Origin: Gnetum montanum
Taxonomy: Eukaryota; Streptophyta; Gnetopsida; Gnetales; Gnetaceae
Direction: 5' to 3'
DNA length: 64,000 nt
NCBI GenBank assembly: GCA_015680685.1
Contig: MNCI01025178.1
Coordinates: 345,354-409,353, forward strand
Below, in pieces: positions 47,258 to 57,056 of the stretch; position 1 is the first letter of the stretch; each line of letters begins with the position of its first letter. The notes beneath the pieces are model-generated. The model had not been told where the DNA came from. It was given only the letters and a program-made list of their open reading frames with translations, and did no database searches. The translations under genes were made by a program, and so were the position numbers.

Positions 47258-50020
47258 ATGGCCCCGAAACGTGGACAACAAGAAGGTCCTACTCAAGGTG
47301 GAAGCAAACGATCTTGGAGAGGTGGAAGACAAGATCCTGTTAGACAACATACAGAATAAGAGAAGTAATCGTTCAATATTCATCAAGACGATCCTCCTAC
47401 CATACAGTCTGGGCAGGTAGAAGGAGGAGCTACTACAGCACCTAAACAGGGACAACATCTCACATTGCCCCAAGATTGTGTTCAGGCCATCCATGAAAAG
47501 TCCACATTAACTGAGGAGATTGTGGAATTGAAATTTGAATCTTTTGCAAAGTTTACTCTTGAGGCTGTTAGGGATCACCTTAAAGGGTCTCCCTTATGTC
47601 CTACTCTCTTTGAAAGCGGTGGCTAGTTCCTAGGGGAGACGTACCAATTCTGGCACAATAGGGAGCAAGGCACCACTGTCAATATTTGTGGTGTGATAGT
47701 TGATTTCTCCATGCAAGCCATTTCGGAAGTATTAAAACTTCCAAATACAGGGCCCAAAGTTTCTTAGTTATCCACCCATTCAGACCCTGATGTGCGACAG
47801 GATTGGTTGGAAAGGGCTTATGGCAAAGATAAAACATTTGGTGAGTTCACGACGGAAGAGATGATTTACTTCAAAATTGGAACATATCATCTCTTCCCCA
47901 TGAAGGGCTTAAAAAGAATATCAATGTATGTGGCTAGAGGATGTGAAGTGCTAATGGAAAAGGTTAATGGAAACTTGCCCCATCTATATTTAACAGAGAT
48001 CCTAAGGTGGTTCAAGGAATAGAAGATAGGCAAGATGGCGCTGCCTTTCCCTTGTCTTATCAGAAAGCTTTTCCGACATGCTAGTATTCGAGGGTACACC
48101 AATGATGTCCTCCAAAAAGCTGAGACTACATCATATGCTAAATTGTTAAAGTTTCCAGCTCCAAGGAAAATCACTAGTGAGACACTGGTACCAGAAGAAG
48201 AAGAAGAATAGACGGCTAGACCAACTGCAACTCAACCTTCAGGACCTAGCCAACTTCCAAGCACTCGTCCCAGTCAACAATAGGAAGCAGGGCCTAGCAC
48301 AGGCCAGGATCAGTAGCTACTACAAAACTATAGATAGTCAATGAGCCATCTCAGGGCCATCGCTGAGACAGTTAGTTGGGGAAGTTGTGATGATGCAAAC
48401 CTCTTTCGTGTCATTGATGATGCCATTCAACCTACTATTTCTTTGGATTGCACAAGGGGCAAAGTATTTATTCACACAGGAGGAGGGAAAAGTAGATGGT
48501 CACAATAGATCTTAGGAAATGTGATATCTTTCTAGGTGTAATTAGAAATTGGTGAAGGGGCCACTGTGGTGGTCATGCAACACCAGAATGCTGTAGGAGC
48601 TATAGAAGTGGTCACGGACCATATCAATAAATCATTCAATGTACCTATTGTGCCATTAGAAGATCTCATAGGAGCACGGGATGCTCAAACTTTGGCTAGA
48701 ACCTCAATGACTCCTATGGAACATGAGGATGTGCTTGATCGATTGCTCCAAATAGGGCAAGTAATGATGTCCCTATTTGACATCCCTCAGGATGTTACGG
48801 TAATTTAGTCAGACCTCATTTCCACAAATGGGAAGTTGGTCTTAACAGAAGTGAGAGTCGTCATGCTGAAGTCGAAGTGCAGAAATTACAAGAGCAGCTC
48901 GTGATCCTATAGGTAGCATAGTGGGACCCTCTATAATTCGTTCTTGCAGACTAGCTAGATAATTTCATAATTGAGCAACTAACCAAGCTAATAGCAGAGA
49001 ATAAAAAGGTGGCTGATGAAAAAGAGAAGGCTGTTTGGGATGCCTTCGCAGCATAGGTGCAAACTCATGTACATCTTAAAGGAACTCAACACCTTACAGG
49101 AGGAGAATAAATAGCTTGCTACTGACAATCTTCGGTTGACCACTGTGGAAAAGCAAAAGAATGTTCTCAAGGAACACTTTCATCAATTGCGAGAATAATT
49201 CATCTAGGTCAACCAAGACATAATTCATTTAGCCATGGAGAACCGAACCCTCTCAATGGAGGAGGTACATGCAATTCGTCAAAAGACAGCCATTGAAATA
49301 AGCACGTGGAAAAATGAGGCTAAACGATATAAGAAGCTGAAGGAGCACTTTCGAGATCAGGTGGGGATGTATAGACAGATCCTTAAGAAGGAGATCCATA
49401 TGGCTAAAGCCCACATCAATGCTATCAGTGCTTAACACACTGACTGGCAGGCCATATTGGATATGTACCTTTGTCCATCAAGTGGAAGTTAAGAGTTGGG
49501 ACCTGTAGATTGAAGATTTAATAGAATACATGGAGTTGGCAAACCTGTGGTATGCCAACGTTGCCATGTTAATAGCAGGATGCCCAAGGATAGAGCTCGA
49601 GCAACAAGTAGCAACCACCTATGTTAAATAGGAAGTAGAATTTGTAGAACGTAAGAAGTTGTTGGAAAAACTAGAGGTTGCAAATTCTGAACTTAAGGTG
49701 GTAAAGGCAAGCTACCAAGGCCAAAAGGGTGTTGCAACAGATTTGGCTTAATTACTAGCAGAATTCCAAGAATACAAAGATAAATCTAGAGCTTATGAAG
49801 AGGAACATTGGGTATTTGCGGCTTGGTATGTCAAGGCCAATCAAATGTTTCCACAACTACCCCGTCAAACATTGGAACATTAGCATGGACAACACAAGAC
49901 CCTCGAACCAAAGAGGAGAAGCTCCAGGCCATACTTAAATGCCATCAAGCCTCAAAACCTAGAGCACAAGACAAAGGGAAAGCACCAATGGAGGAGCCAC
50001 CGCCACCAGGAACTACATGA
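47258..50020 (+). pseudogene. ORF3 of element E (coiled-coil protein in env position)
   Basis: Starts MAPKRGQQEGPTQ right after TGTGATTGCAA. An N-terminal globular region has FLGETYQFW (47626-47652), VNICGVIVDFS, ISEVLKLPN and DWLERAYGKDKTFGEF (47801-47850). A Pro-rich linker lies near 48200. A long helical region (about 48800-49440) includes LSMEEVHAIRQKTAIEISTWKNEA (49250-49320) and EELELANLWYAN-like segments. The tail ends near EEPPPPGTT. Most of the stops are TAG, and there is at least one frameshift between about 48800 and 49100. It is collinear with ORF3 of B, and even the TAG before (F/Y)LGETY is shared. Confidence 0.75.
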
Positions 50021-50185
50021 GTTCCAAAATTTTTGTAGATGTAGCACATTCTTTGTGTTGTGCCTTTGTTTTGTTTTCATTTCACATTGTTGCATAATCC
50101 CATTTTCACCATCCATTAATCCCATACCTATCCACTGTGTAATCACTATAACTCAAGGACAAGTTTTCATTTAGTTGTGGGGGTA

Positions 50186-51003
50186 TGATGAGTCACGTTT
50201 TGGGTGACCGCGATATTGTGTACGCTATATCGCAGCCCAACCTATGATATCGCATACACGATATCACGACCTATCTCCTCATCTATAAATAAGAGGTAGA
50301 TAGATCATCATAGATAGTTAGGAAGTTAGTCATTTTTTACATTTTAATTTCTTTCTTTCCCTTTTCCTCTCCATGTATGCTCGCAGTGTGGTAATTGTAA
50401 TTGTACGACATCCTTATTCGAGTGTGGCGTACTTGGACACGCACATGACCAGCAATAAAGATCAAGATTACTTCATCATTGTAGCATTCACTTAGTTTAA
50501 TCATTTAATTAATTGTTATTTACTGCTTTCCTAGTTAATCTATCTCACCCTTATCTCATGTTAAAAAGTGGAATGAGTATGACTTGATTATGAGCATTTA
50601 AGTGTGACTACTTGGTAACCTAGTAGCGTACCTAGGATCTATGCTTGGTAATCCCAGTAGTAGTCATGCACAAAGTCCAAGATGTGTACAGATAATCAAG
50701 GAACAAATGCTCATCGCAGTTAGGCTAGTTTAGATTCTCTTACCCTTTCTCTCTAAGCTTAGATAATATTACTTTCCATTGCATTCAGAAGTAGCATTAG
50801 ATTAGAAACCACATCATACACCTCACTCTGGAATAAACCATATATGACAAAGCTAATACTAGTCCAGGTGGGAAGATAGCGAACTGCGACCTAAGGCTAA
50901 CTATCTAGATGCCACAACTAGTTTGTCTATAGAGTTTGACCGGATCGCTCGTGTAACGCTCGTATTCATATGGTTGAGTGTAGGGGTACCTCGCCACTCA
51001 TCA
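50186..51003 (+). repeat. 3' LTR of element E
   Basis: TGATGAGTCACG after TTGTGGGGGTA, ending CCACTCATCA. TATAAATA lies near 50285. It is clearly more diverged from its 5' partner than the F pair, mostly by C/T and G/A changes and a short deletion in the palindrome block. It is followed by GCAAC, the target duplication. Confidence 0.92.
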
Positions 51004-51008
51004 GCAAC

Positions 51009-52515
51009 CAATGAAAGAACAATTCGAATAGAAGAATGCTTAACAACTAGAGAAAAACTTTCTGTAAAATCAATTCCTAGATTTGGATCACAACCTTTAG
51101 CTACCAATCTAGCTTTATAAAGATTCCCCCCATTTACCTCATTCTTTAAAGTAAAAATCCATCTATTTTAAAGTGCTTTACATCCCTTGGGTAATCCAAT
51201 CAATTTCAAAGTTCTATTTTATTGGAGTGAATTCCATTCCCTTTTCATAGCTTCCTTCCATTTTACTACATTAGGACTTGCAAGAGCTTCTTTTACCATT
51301 TCAAGTTCACCACATTTTGTATAAAGAATATGATCATTAAATCTAGCAGGAGGACATATTATTCTACTTGAATGTCTTACCCCATGTGATGTATCTTCTA
51401 CAAGATTTTTCTCCTTATCAGTTTCATTCTTCTCATCTTCATTTGGAAATTTTGAAGTGTTTTTATTTGCCAGTTGCTCATGTATTATATCTTCTTTAAG
51501 CTGCAAAACAAATCTAGAAACTTGCTATGTAATAGAATCAAAAACCTTTTTCTTTTGAAAACCATAAAACATTAAATTTCTTGAAATTTTACATCTCGTG
51601 CCCTTACAATTTTTTTTTTGCCTTAGGATCCCATAATCTAAAATTCAATTCATCACTACCATAACCAATAAAAAGACATCCAATTTATCATCAAATTTAG
51701 ATCTATTTTCCTTTTGCATATGCATGTAAGCAACACATCCAAAAACTTTTAAATGATTATAAGAAACATGTCTTCCACTCCTCAAAGACTATGGTACTTC
51801 ATTATTTAAAGAGGAGTGTGGTGACCTATTAATTAAATAAGCAGCAGTCATAATAACCTCAGGCCAAAAAATTTTAGGCAAACCTGCACCAACAATGATA
51901 GATCTTGCATGTTCAACCAACGTTCTATTGTATCTTTTTACTACATTTTCTTGTGAAGTTCCAAGAGGAGGACAAATATGCCAAATTTCTTTTTCTCTAC
52001 AAAACTCATTGAATACATTTGAAGTATATTCACCACCATTATCAATAAGCAAACATTTCAACTTTAAACTTGTTTGTGTCTCTATTTTAGCAACAAAGGA
52101 CTTAAAAATATTTAAAACAACATCCTTGGACTTTATTAGAAATATGCATACTTTTCGTGTATGATCATTAATGAAAGTAACAAAATATAGTGAACCACCT
52201 AATTATGCTAGATTTATTTGACCACATACATTAAAATAAAAAACTTTCAATTTACTAGCTCATATATGTCCCATATTTCTAAAAAAATTTACCCTTTTTA
52301 ATTTACCAACAACACAATCTTTGCAAAATTCTGTGTAGCTTGTTGTAAATTTGGAAATGTAAGAATGAGATTAAAGTACCTTTAAATTGGAATAACTAAT
52401 GTGGCCTAACTATTTATGTCATAAATCAATATCCGTCCTTGTAGTAATTGTAGCCATAGAACCATGTTGCAAACATATATTGTGCTAGTTTTTTTTTACC
52501 CTTCAAAATTGTTAA
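51009..52515 (-). pseudogene. Copia integrase and RT first half
   Basis: Minus strand, high to low. GAG-pre-integrase and zinc region traces near 52300-52450. The integrase core SDNGGEYTS-like (read LIDNGGEYTSNVFNEFC) is near 52010-52050, with NRTLVEHARS and AAYLINRSPHSSL (about 51810-51930). A linker follows, with HSSRIICPPARFNDH, then ALASPNVVKWKEAMKREWNSLQ (51219-51290), which starts RT. LVAKG and GIDFTESFSLVVKHSSIR lie at 51030-51105, just before the E insertion. Several in-frame stops. Confidence 0.88.
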
Positions 52516-52520
52516 AATGC

Positions 52521-53565
52521 TGATGAGACGCGGTTTTCACTAGGCCGCGATATCGCGTCTTCACCTGCGATATCGCGTACGTGATATCGCGTCGCGCCAC
52601 CATTTCTATAAATAAGAGGCGGCACTCCCTTCATTTCCCAATCCTGGCTAGTGTAGCGAAGCTCTGGCAGATTGATCACTCCAGAGTTAGAATTTTTCCC
52701 CATGTGCCCGCAGTAGGAGTCCTAGAGTGAACGGCTCTTTATTCGAGCAGCTTGTAACCTGAACCCAAGTTGTGTACGGCAATAAAGACGAACTTGTTTG
52801 GATAAACCTTGCAGCACGTGGTTTCATTTATTGCTTTCATTTACTGCTTTCCTAGTGCGTTCAAGTACGACTTGATTACGAGCGTCTACGGACGTGTACG
52901 GCTAGTCAAGGAATCGGCTGCTTGACGCAATGCATGAGTACGACTCAATTACGAGCATTGGCTGCTTGGTAACCCAGTAGCGTATTCCAGGATTCTGCGC
53001 TTGGTAATCCCAGTAGTAGTCCGATGTGTACGGCTAGTTGAGGAATCGGCTGCTCATTGCTAGGCTAGAACGTGTGATAAGTACGACTTAGTTACGAGCA
53101 CCCACGGGTGTGTACGGCTAGCTAAGGAATCGGCTGCTTATCACACTTAGGCTAAATAGGTGCCTCAGTACGACCACTTCGAGCACTTGCGTTACGTGTG
53201 GTGATCCCAGTAACGATTAGCGTTTGGTAAGCCACAGTTGCATAGTTCAGGGTGTGTCCGGTAAGTGGGAACGGATGCTGACGCTAGTTAATTTAGACTT
53301 AGATCTTTAGTTAGAGTTAGCTTAGTTTCTCAACCCTTTCTCCTGGTAGCATAGAAGATAAGCCGAAAATACCAAAAAAATCACATACCTCAGACTTGCT
53401 TAACCATACACCGTGACACATACAAGCAAGCCTGGGAAGACAACGAACGATTAACCCCAAGTGTTTCTTGTGGCGTTAAGGCATTTAGTCTGCGGAGTTC
53501 GACCGGATCGCGCGTGCACGCTCGTATTCGTATGGTTGAGTGTAGGGGTACCTCGCCACTCATCA
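52521..53565 (+). repeat. 5' LTR of element F
   Basis: TGATGAGACGCGG to CACTCATCA. U3: three GATATC palindromes (52549, 52569, 52583) in GCGATATCGCG context, then TATAAATA at 52607-52614. AATAAA is at 52781-52786. U5 contains three copies of a TACGGCTAG..AAGGAATCGGCTGCT module (about 52897, 53026, 53114) and several GTACGACTT.(A/G)TTACGAGC boxes. The module is present fewer times in A, B, D and E. Confidence 0.95.
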
Positions 53566-53566
53566 T

Positions 53567-53584
53567 TGGCGCCGTTGCCGGGGA
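53567..53584 (+). other. Primer-binding site of element F (tRNA-Asp)
   Basis: TGGCGCCGTTGCCGGGGA, one base after the LTR, is a perfect complement of the 3' 18 nt of plant tRNA-Asp (from family knowledge: ...CCCCGGCAACGGCGCCA). The reference site for the decayed versions in B, E and H. Confidence 0.95.
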
Positions 53585-53687
53585 CTAAGTGTTTTTTCGC
53601 CAATTTAACATAAGGGATATCACTCACATCGTTGTGAGCTTAAAACGAACCTTAGGGTTAATCAGTTAATCAAGAACATAAATAACG

Positions 53688-56600
53688 GTGAAAGTTAGCA
53701 CACCATTAGAAATGGCTTCTTCTCATGAAATCAACTCACCTAAGGACAATACAGGAGAAAGTCAGGATCATACGCATAACCGAAATCAACCATGTCCTCA
53801 ACAATCTAAGGTCACATATACTCATCCCGATGAGTATGTGCCAGATTTTACCTTTGTTTTCCATCAAGATGAGCAACTGCGGTGGAGAGACATGCAAGGT
53901 AACATCGTGTTACCCCCAGATCGATCCGCTCCCAACATGCTTTCCCGTGCTTTGGTACAGTATGGCATGCATGAGCTACTTGCTGAATACGTTTTGGATG
54001 ATTATGACACAAGGGATTATCATCCCACAAATGCCCAACGTATTCGGGATGCAAGGCAGGAGAGCCAACATTCACTATTGAAGGGCAAGGTTCCCCACGT
54101 CATTAGTGAAATAGGAGAAGAGGAACCCCTCACGATGGGTTTCTTAGAAAATGATGTTCCTCCTCCTCACTCTAGTGAAGAGGTTAGGCATCAGGGCCTT
54201 AGATCAACGATACATATTCCAGGCTCTGATCCCCGTGAGCACCAGCTGTTCACGGCAGGAACAATCACTCGCACTAATGACGGACTCGTTGATCGTCACA
54301 ACGATCGGGGCCGAAGCAGCCGAAGAGAAGGCAAGAAACATCACCATGGTGATGGATCCCCTTCTTCTTCCCCTTCATCACATCATTCACCCTCTCCTTC
54401 CACATCTGGGCGCAGCCACCATGAGCATAACGCGGAAAGTAAAGGTAGAAGAGATGAAATGCCTCGACAAGAAGGTCGAGAGGAGTTAGGACAAGGGCAA
54501 GGACGTAGGGAGAATAGGGAACCACAACGTAGACATCACAGACGTCATGAAAGAGATGATCATGACGAACCCCTATTCGCAACCCGAAGTATGCTTGACA
54601 TTAGAGAGGCAGTTAGGATTCCCACAAGGCATTTGAAAGACAGTAGGATCAAGCGTTTGGATATAAATAATATCCCACGTTTTGAAGGGGGATACAACGC
54701 TGATCCTCAACATCATTTACAGGCATTCCACGATGCCTGTGCCTTGCAGAACATAGACAATGAGTGGCAGAAACTCAAGTTGTTCCCAAGGACACTCACT
54801 AAAGAAGCAGAAAGCTGGTACCGGTCCTTAGAACCGGAAACCATCAGGAGGTGGAGTACGATGCTTGAATTGTTCAACAACAAATATCAAACGTACTCCA
54901 GAGTGTCTAACTTGCGTAAGCAGATCCAAGGCTGGAAACAAGGAGCTTATGAATCCTTGGATGCTGCCATGGCCCGTTACTACACATTGCTACATCGTTG
55001 CCCGGGCCATGGGTACGCTAAGCGGGATCAACTTCGCCACCTCGTGGATGGGCTACGAAATGAAACGAGAAGAACTCTTGGGACTTACGCCCAAGGGAGA
55101 CTCTCCCAATTAAGAGCCCATGAAGTTGAAGTTTTGTTGGAACAAGTAGCGCAAGAAGAGGGTGAGCTACGTAAAAGAGAAAGTGCGGAGGAATACAACC
55201 GCGATCCCTCCCTTCGCAAGAAGGGAGTGAAATTCTGTGATGAGGAGGATGAGTCACCACTCGAAGAGTTGGTGAACAGGAAAACCGTGCCGATCCAAAA
55301 GTTAACAACGGAGGTATCGGCTAAGGTAGACCAAATGTGGGATTCCTTAGACTCACGAATAGAAACAGTTTTGAAAATCGTAGAAGAGTCTAAGGATGAG
55401 CAAAGTAGTGATAAAAGCAAAAACATGCGGAGAAACTTTAACCCTGCACATAACAAGGGTAAGGGAAAAATCTCTAACTCCGATGAGGCTGAAAATTCTG
55501 ATTCAGACAATGACGGTGGATGTGAGGTCTGCTATTATGACCATCCTAAGGGATGTTGTCCAATCATCTCACATCTGCAGGAGTCTGGGGTGTATGCATT
55601 AAATCCAAGACTTAATCAACGGCAAACACCCAGAAGGTTACCTTATCCACAAGGTAACCCGAGGCAGTTCCACCAACCCTTGACGTATTATCCAAGTGGA
55701 ACACCTCCGCAGCCCATCGAGCAACATCAGCAGTGGCAATACCCACAGTCATGGGGGATGCCACAGCCAACACATCGATACCCTTACCGGCAGCCTGATC
55801 CTTATGGTTATTATGTGCAGCAGCCAGTTTCTCCAGGTGACGCTATGAGTCACACTCCACGCCGTCACTACTACGCTCGGGAGTACTTCAGAAGGACTCC
55901 TTCTCCTCCGGGAGACATTCCACATTCTGTCCATCCTCTAACTCCACCCGCACCTTTTCCTCAAGTAGTTCCCATAACACCTCCTGCTCCAACAATGCAA
56001 GGGGAATTACCTACCCAACCGCAGCAACGTCACGCCGCGAGATCTGTAAATATTCAGAGTGTAAATATCCAACCGGACACTAGTTCTGGCGATAACTGTA
56101 CAAAAAGGAGACCCTTTTTCAGAACTAGGAGCCCGGATAGGCTCTCGCAACAACAAGCGGACGGGTATATGTATAGGCCTCTAACTACTAACACTTCGGA
56201 GCACCCTTCAGTCCAAGGGAATGTAACGCATACGGTTATGCTAACACATACCGTAACTGACTGGATCAAGGTAGGCCACCTTCCCAGGAAACTAACTGAT
56301 CCTGGGAGTCCCTTTATTCATTTGCAGATCGCTGGGAATGCACCACATCGAGCTCTTCTTGACTCAGGTTCCGGAGTCAACTTAATTTCGCGAAAGATGT
56401 ATCACGCCTGGAACCTGCCCCAACTTAAGAAGAGCAACATCCAACTAGAGCTGGCAGACCAGTCCATCACTATTCCCTTGGGTTTGGTGGAGGACGTTAT
56501 CACCACTGTGTGTGGTTGGTCCTACCCAGCGGATTTCCTAGTGATCGATGTTAACAACAACGAAGGGGACTTCCCAATTATAATGGGAAGGGCATGGCTA

Positions 56601-57056
56601 AGCACAGTAGATGCATGCCTTAGGATCCGTGATCTTTCCTTGGAAATCTCCAAGATAAACATATGTGGAAAGATCGAGAAGAGGATAGTTCCATGCATCA
56701 CATACAGTGATTCATCGGGTGATGACACGGAGGAAATGTCTCCATGTCACAGGTGTGCCCAGGAAACTCTGCAACAAAGATGCCTGTATGTAGCAACCAC
56801 ACAAGAAGTAGTAGACACCCCGTGGTTGACAGCTTCTCATAAGAGCAAACAAATATGCATGGAACGAACTGAGGCAACTCATGCCAACAACCGTGGCATA
56901 GACACATTGGAACGTGAGCGTCGCCAACTTCCAACCCTGAATTTAAGATCATCAATTGGGAGAAGTTGGGCACTGCTTAGAAATTCAAATAGGCGCTCAC
57001 TACTTCGGATCTCTCCCTCACAACTCAGTCATGGGGGAGATGGCCACCTATGCTAA
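53688..57056 (+). CDS. gag-pro: Gag-protease polyprotein of element F, intact
   Basis: 1122 codons with no stop. The start may be the first Met or codon 9 (MASSHEIN). Residues 1-210 are an N-terminal domain with HQDEQLRW and YDTRDYHP. Residues 210-300 are a His/Arg/Ser-rich basic linker. The retrotransposon gag core spans about 315-480 (HLKDSRIKRLDI, PRFEGGYN, FHDACALQNID, SWYRSLEPE, CPGHGYAKR). The variant zinc knuckle CEVCYYDHPKGCC is at 612-624 (C-x2-C-x3-H-x3/4-C instead of C-x2-C-x4-H-x4-C). A Pro/Gln/Tyr-rich stretch covers 650-790. Retropepsin is at about 870-1000 with DSGSGVN at 892-898 and FPIIMGRAWLST at 962-973. The last 30 residues come from sequence that lies beyond integrase in B. 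There is no RT. Gag should assemble particles and the protease should process them; cDNA synthesis and integration must come from a partner. The intact frame, when every other copy is broken, suggests recent selection or youth. Confidence 0.95.
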   Translation: MKVSTPLEMASSHEINSPKDNTGESQDHTHNRNQPCPQQSKVTYTHPDEYVPDFTFVFHQDEQLRWRDMQGNIVLPPDRSAPNMLSRALVQYGMHELLAEYVLDDYDTRDYHPTNAQRIRDARQESQHSLLKGKVPHVISEIGEEEPLTMGFLENDVPPPHSSEEVRHQGLRSTIHIPGSDPREHQLFTAGTITRTNDGLVDRHNDRGRSSRREGKKHHHGDGSPSSSPSSHHSPSPSTSGRSHHEHNAESKGRRDEMPRQEGREELGQGQGRRENREPQRRHHRRHERDDHDEPLFATRSMLDIREAVRIPTRHLKDSRIKRLDINNIPRFEGGYNADPQHHLQAFHDACALQNIDNEWQKLKLFPRTLTKEAESWYRSLEPETIRRWSTMLELFNNKYQTYSRVSNLRKQIQGWKQGAYESLDAAMARYYTLLHRCPGHGYAKRDQLRHLVDGLRNETRRTLGTYAQGRLSQLRAHEVEVLLEQVAQEEGELRKRESAEEYNRDPSLRKKGVKFCDEEDESPLEELVNRKTVPIQKLTTEVSAKVDQMWDSLDSRIETVLKIVEESKDEQSSDKSKNMRRNFNPAHNKGKGKISNSDEAENSDSDNDGGCEVCYYDHPKGCCPIISHLQESGVYALNPRLNQRQTPRRLPYPQGNPRQFHQPLTYYPSGTPPQPIEQHQQWQYPQSWGMPQPTHRYPYRQPDPYGYYVQQPVSPGDAMSHTPRRHYYAREYFRRTPSPPGDIPHSVHPLTPPAPFPQVVPITPPAPTMQGELPTQPQQRHAARSVNIQSVNIQPDTSSGDNCTKRRPFFRTRSPDRLSQQQADGYMYRPLTTNTSEHPSVQGNVTHTVMLTHTVTDWIKVGHLPRKLTDPGSPFIHLQIAGNAPHRALLDSGSGVNLISRKMYHAWNLPQLKKSNIQLELADQSITIPLGLVEDVITTVCGWSYPADFLVIDVNNNEGDFPIIMGRAWLSTVDACLRIRDLSLEISKINICGKIEKRIVPCITYSDSSGDDTEEMSPCHRCAQETLQQRCLYVATTQEVVDTPWLTASHKSKQICMERTEATHANNRGIDTLERERRQLPTLNLRSSIGRSWALLRNSNRRSLLRISPSQLSHGGDGHLC

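Larger units (their letters stand above)
42547..51003 (+). mobile_element. Athila-like element E, no pol, with gag relic and ORF3
   Basis: Flanked by the target duplication GCAAC (42542-42546 and 51004-51008) and inserted in copia RT. It has LTRs of 830 and 818 bp and a primer site, then an 874-base N gap, the C-terminal part of gag, a non-coding region with an internal promoter, ORF3, a polypurine tract and the 3' LTR. No RT, RNase H or integrase can be found between gag and ORF3 in the sequenced part. E therefore looks like a second type of non-autonomous element, one that kept ORF3. The gap size may be nominal, so missing sequence cannot be excluded. Confidence 0.88.

Noticed and set aside
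52860-53160. CRISPR-like array because of spaced repeats
   Set aside because: Repeats are unequal, lie in a plant LTR, and spacers are part of the LTR modules.
53688-57056. The 1122-codon ORF as a domesticated host gene
   Set aside because: It sits between matching LTRs, a primer site and a target duplication, so it is a young transposon gene; nothing shows host function.
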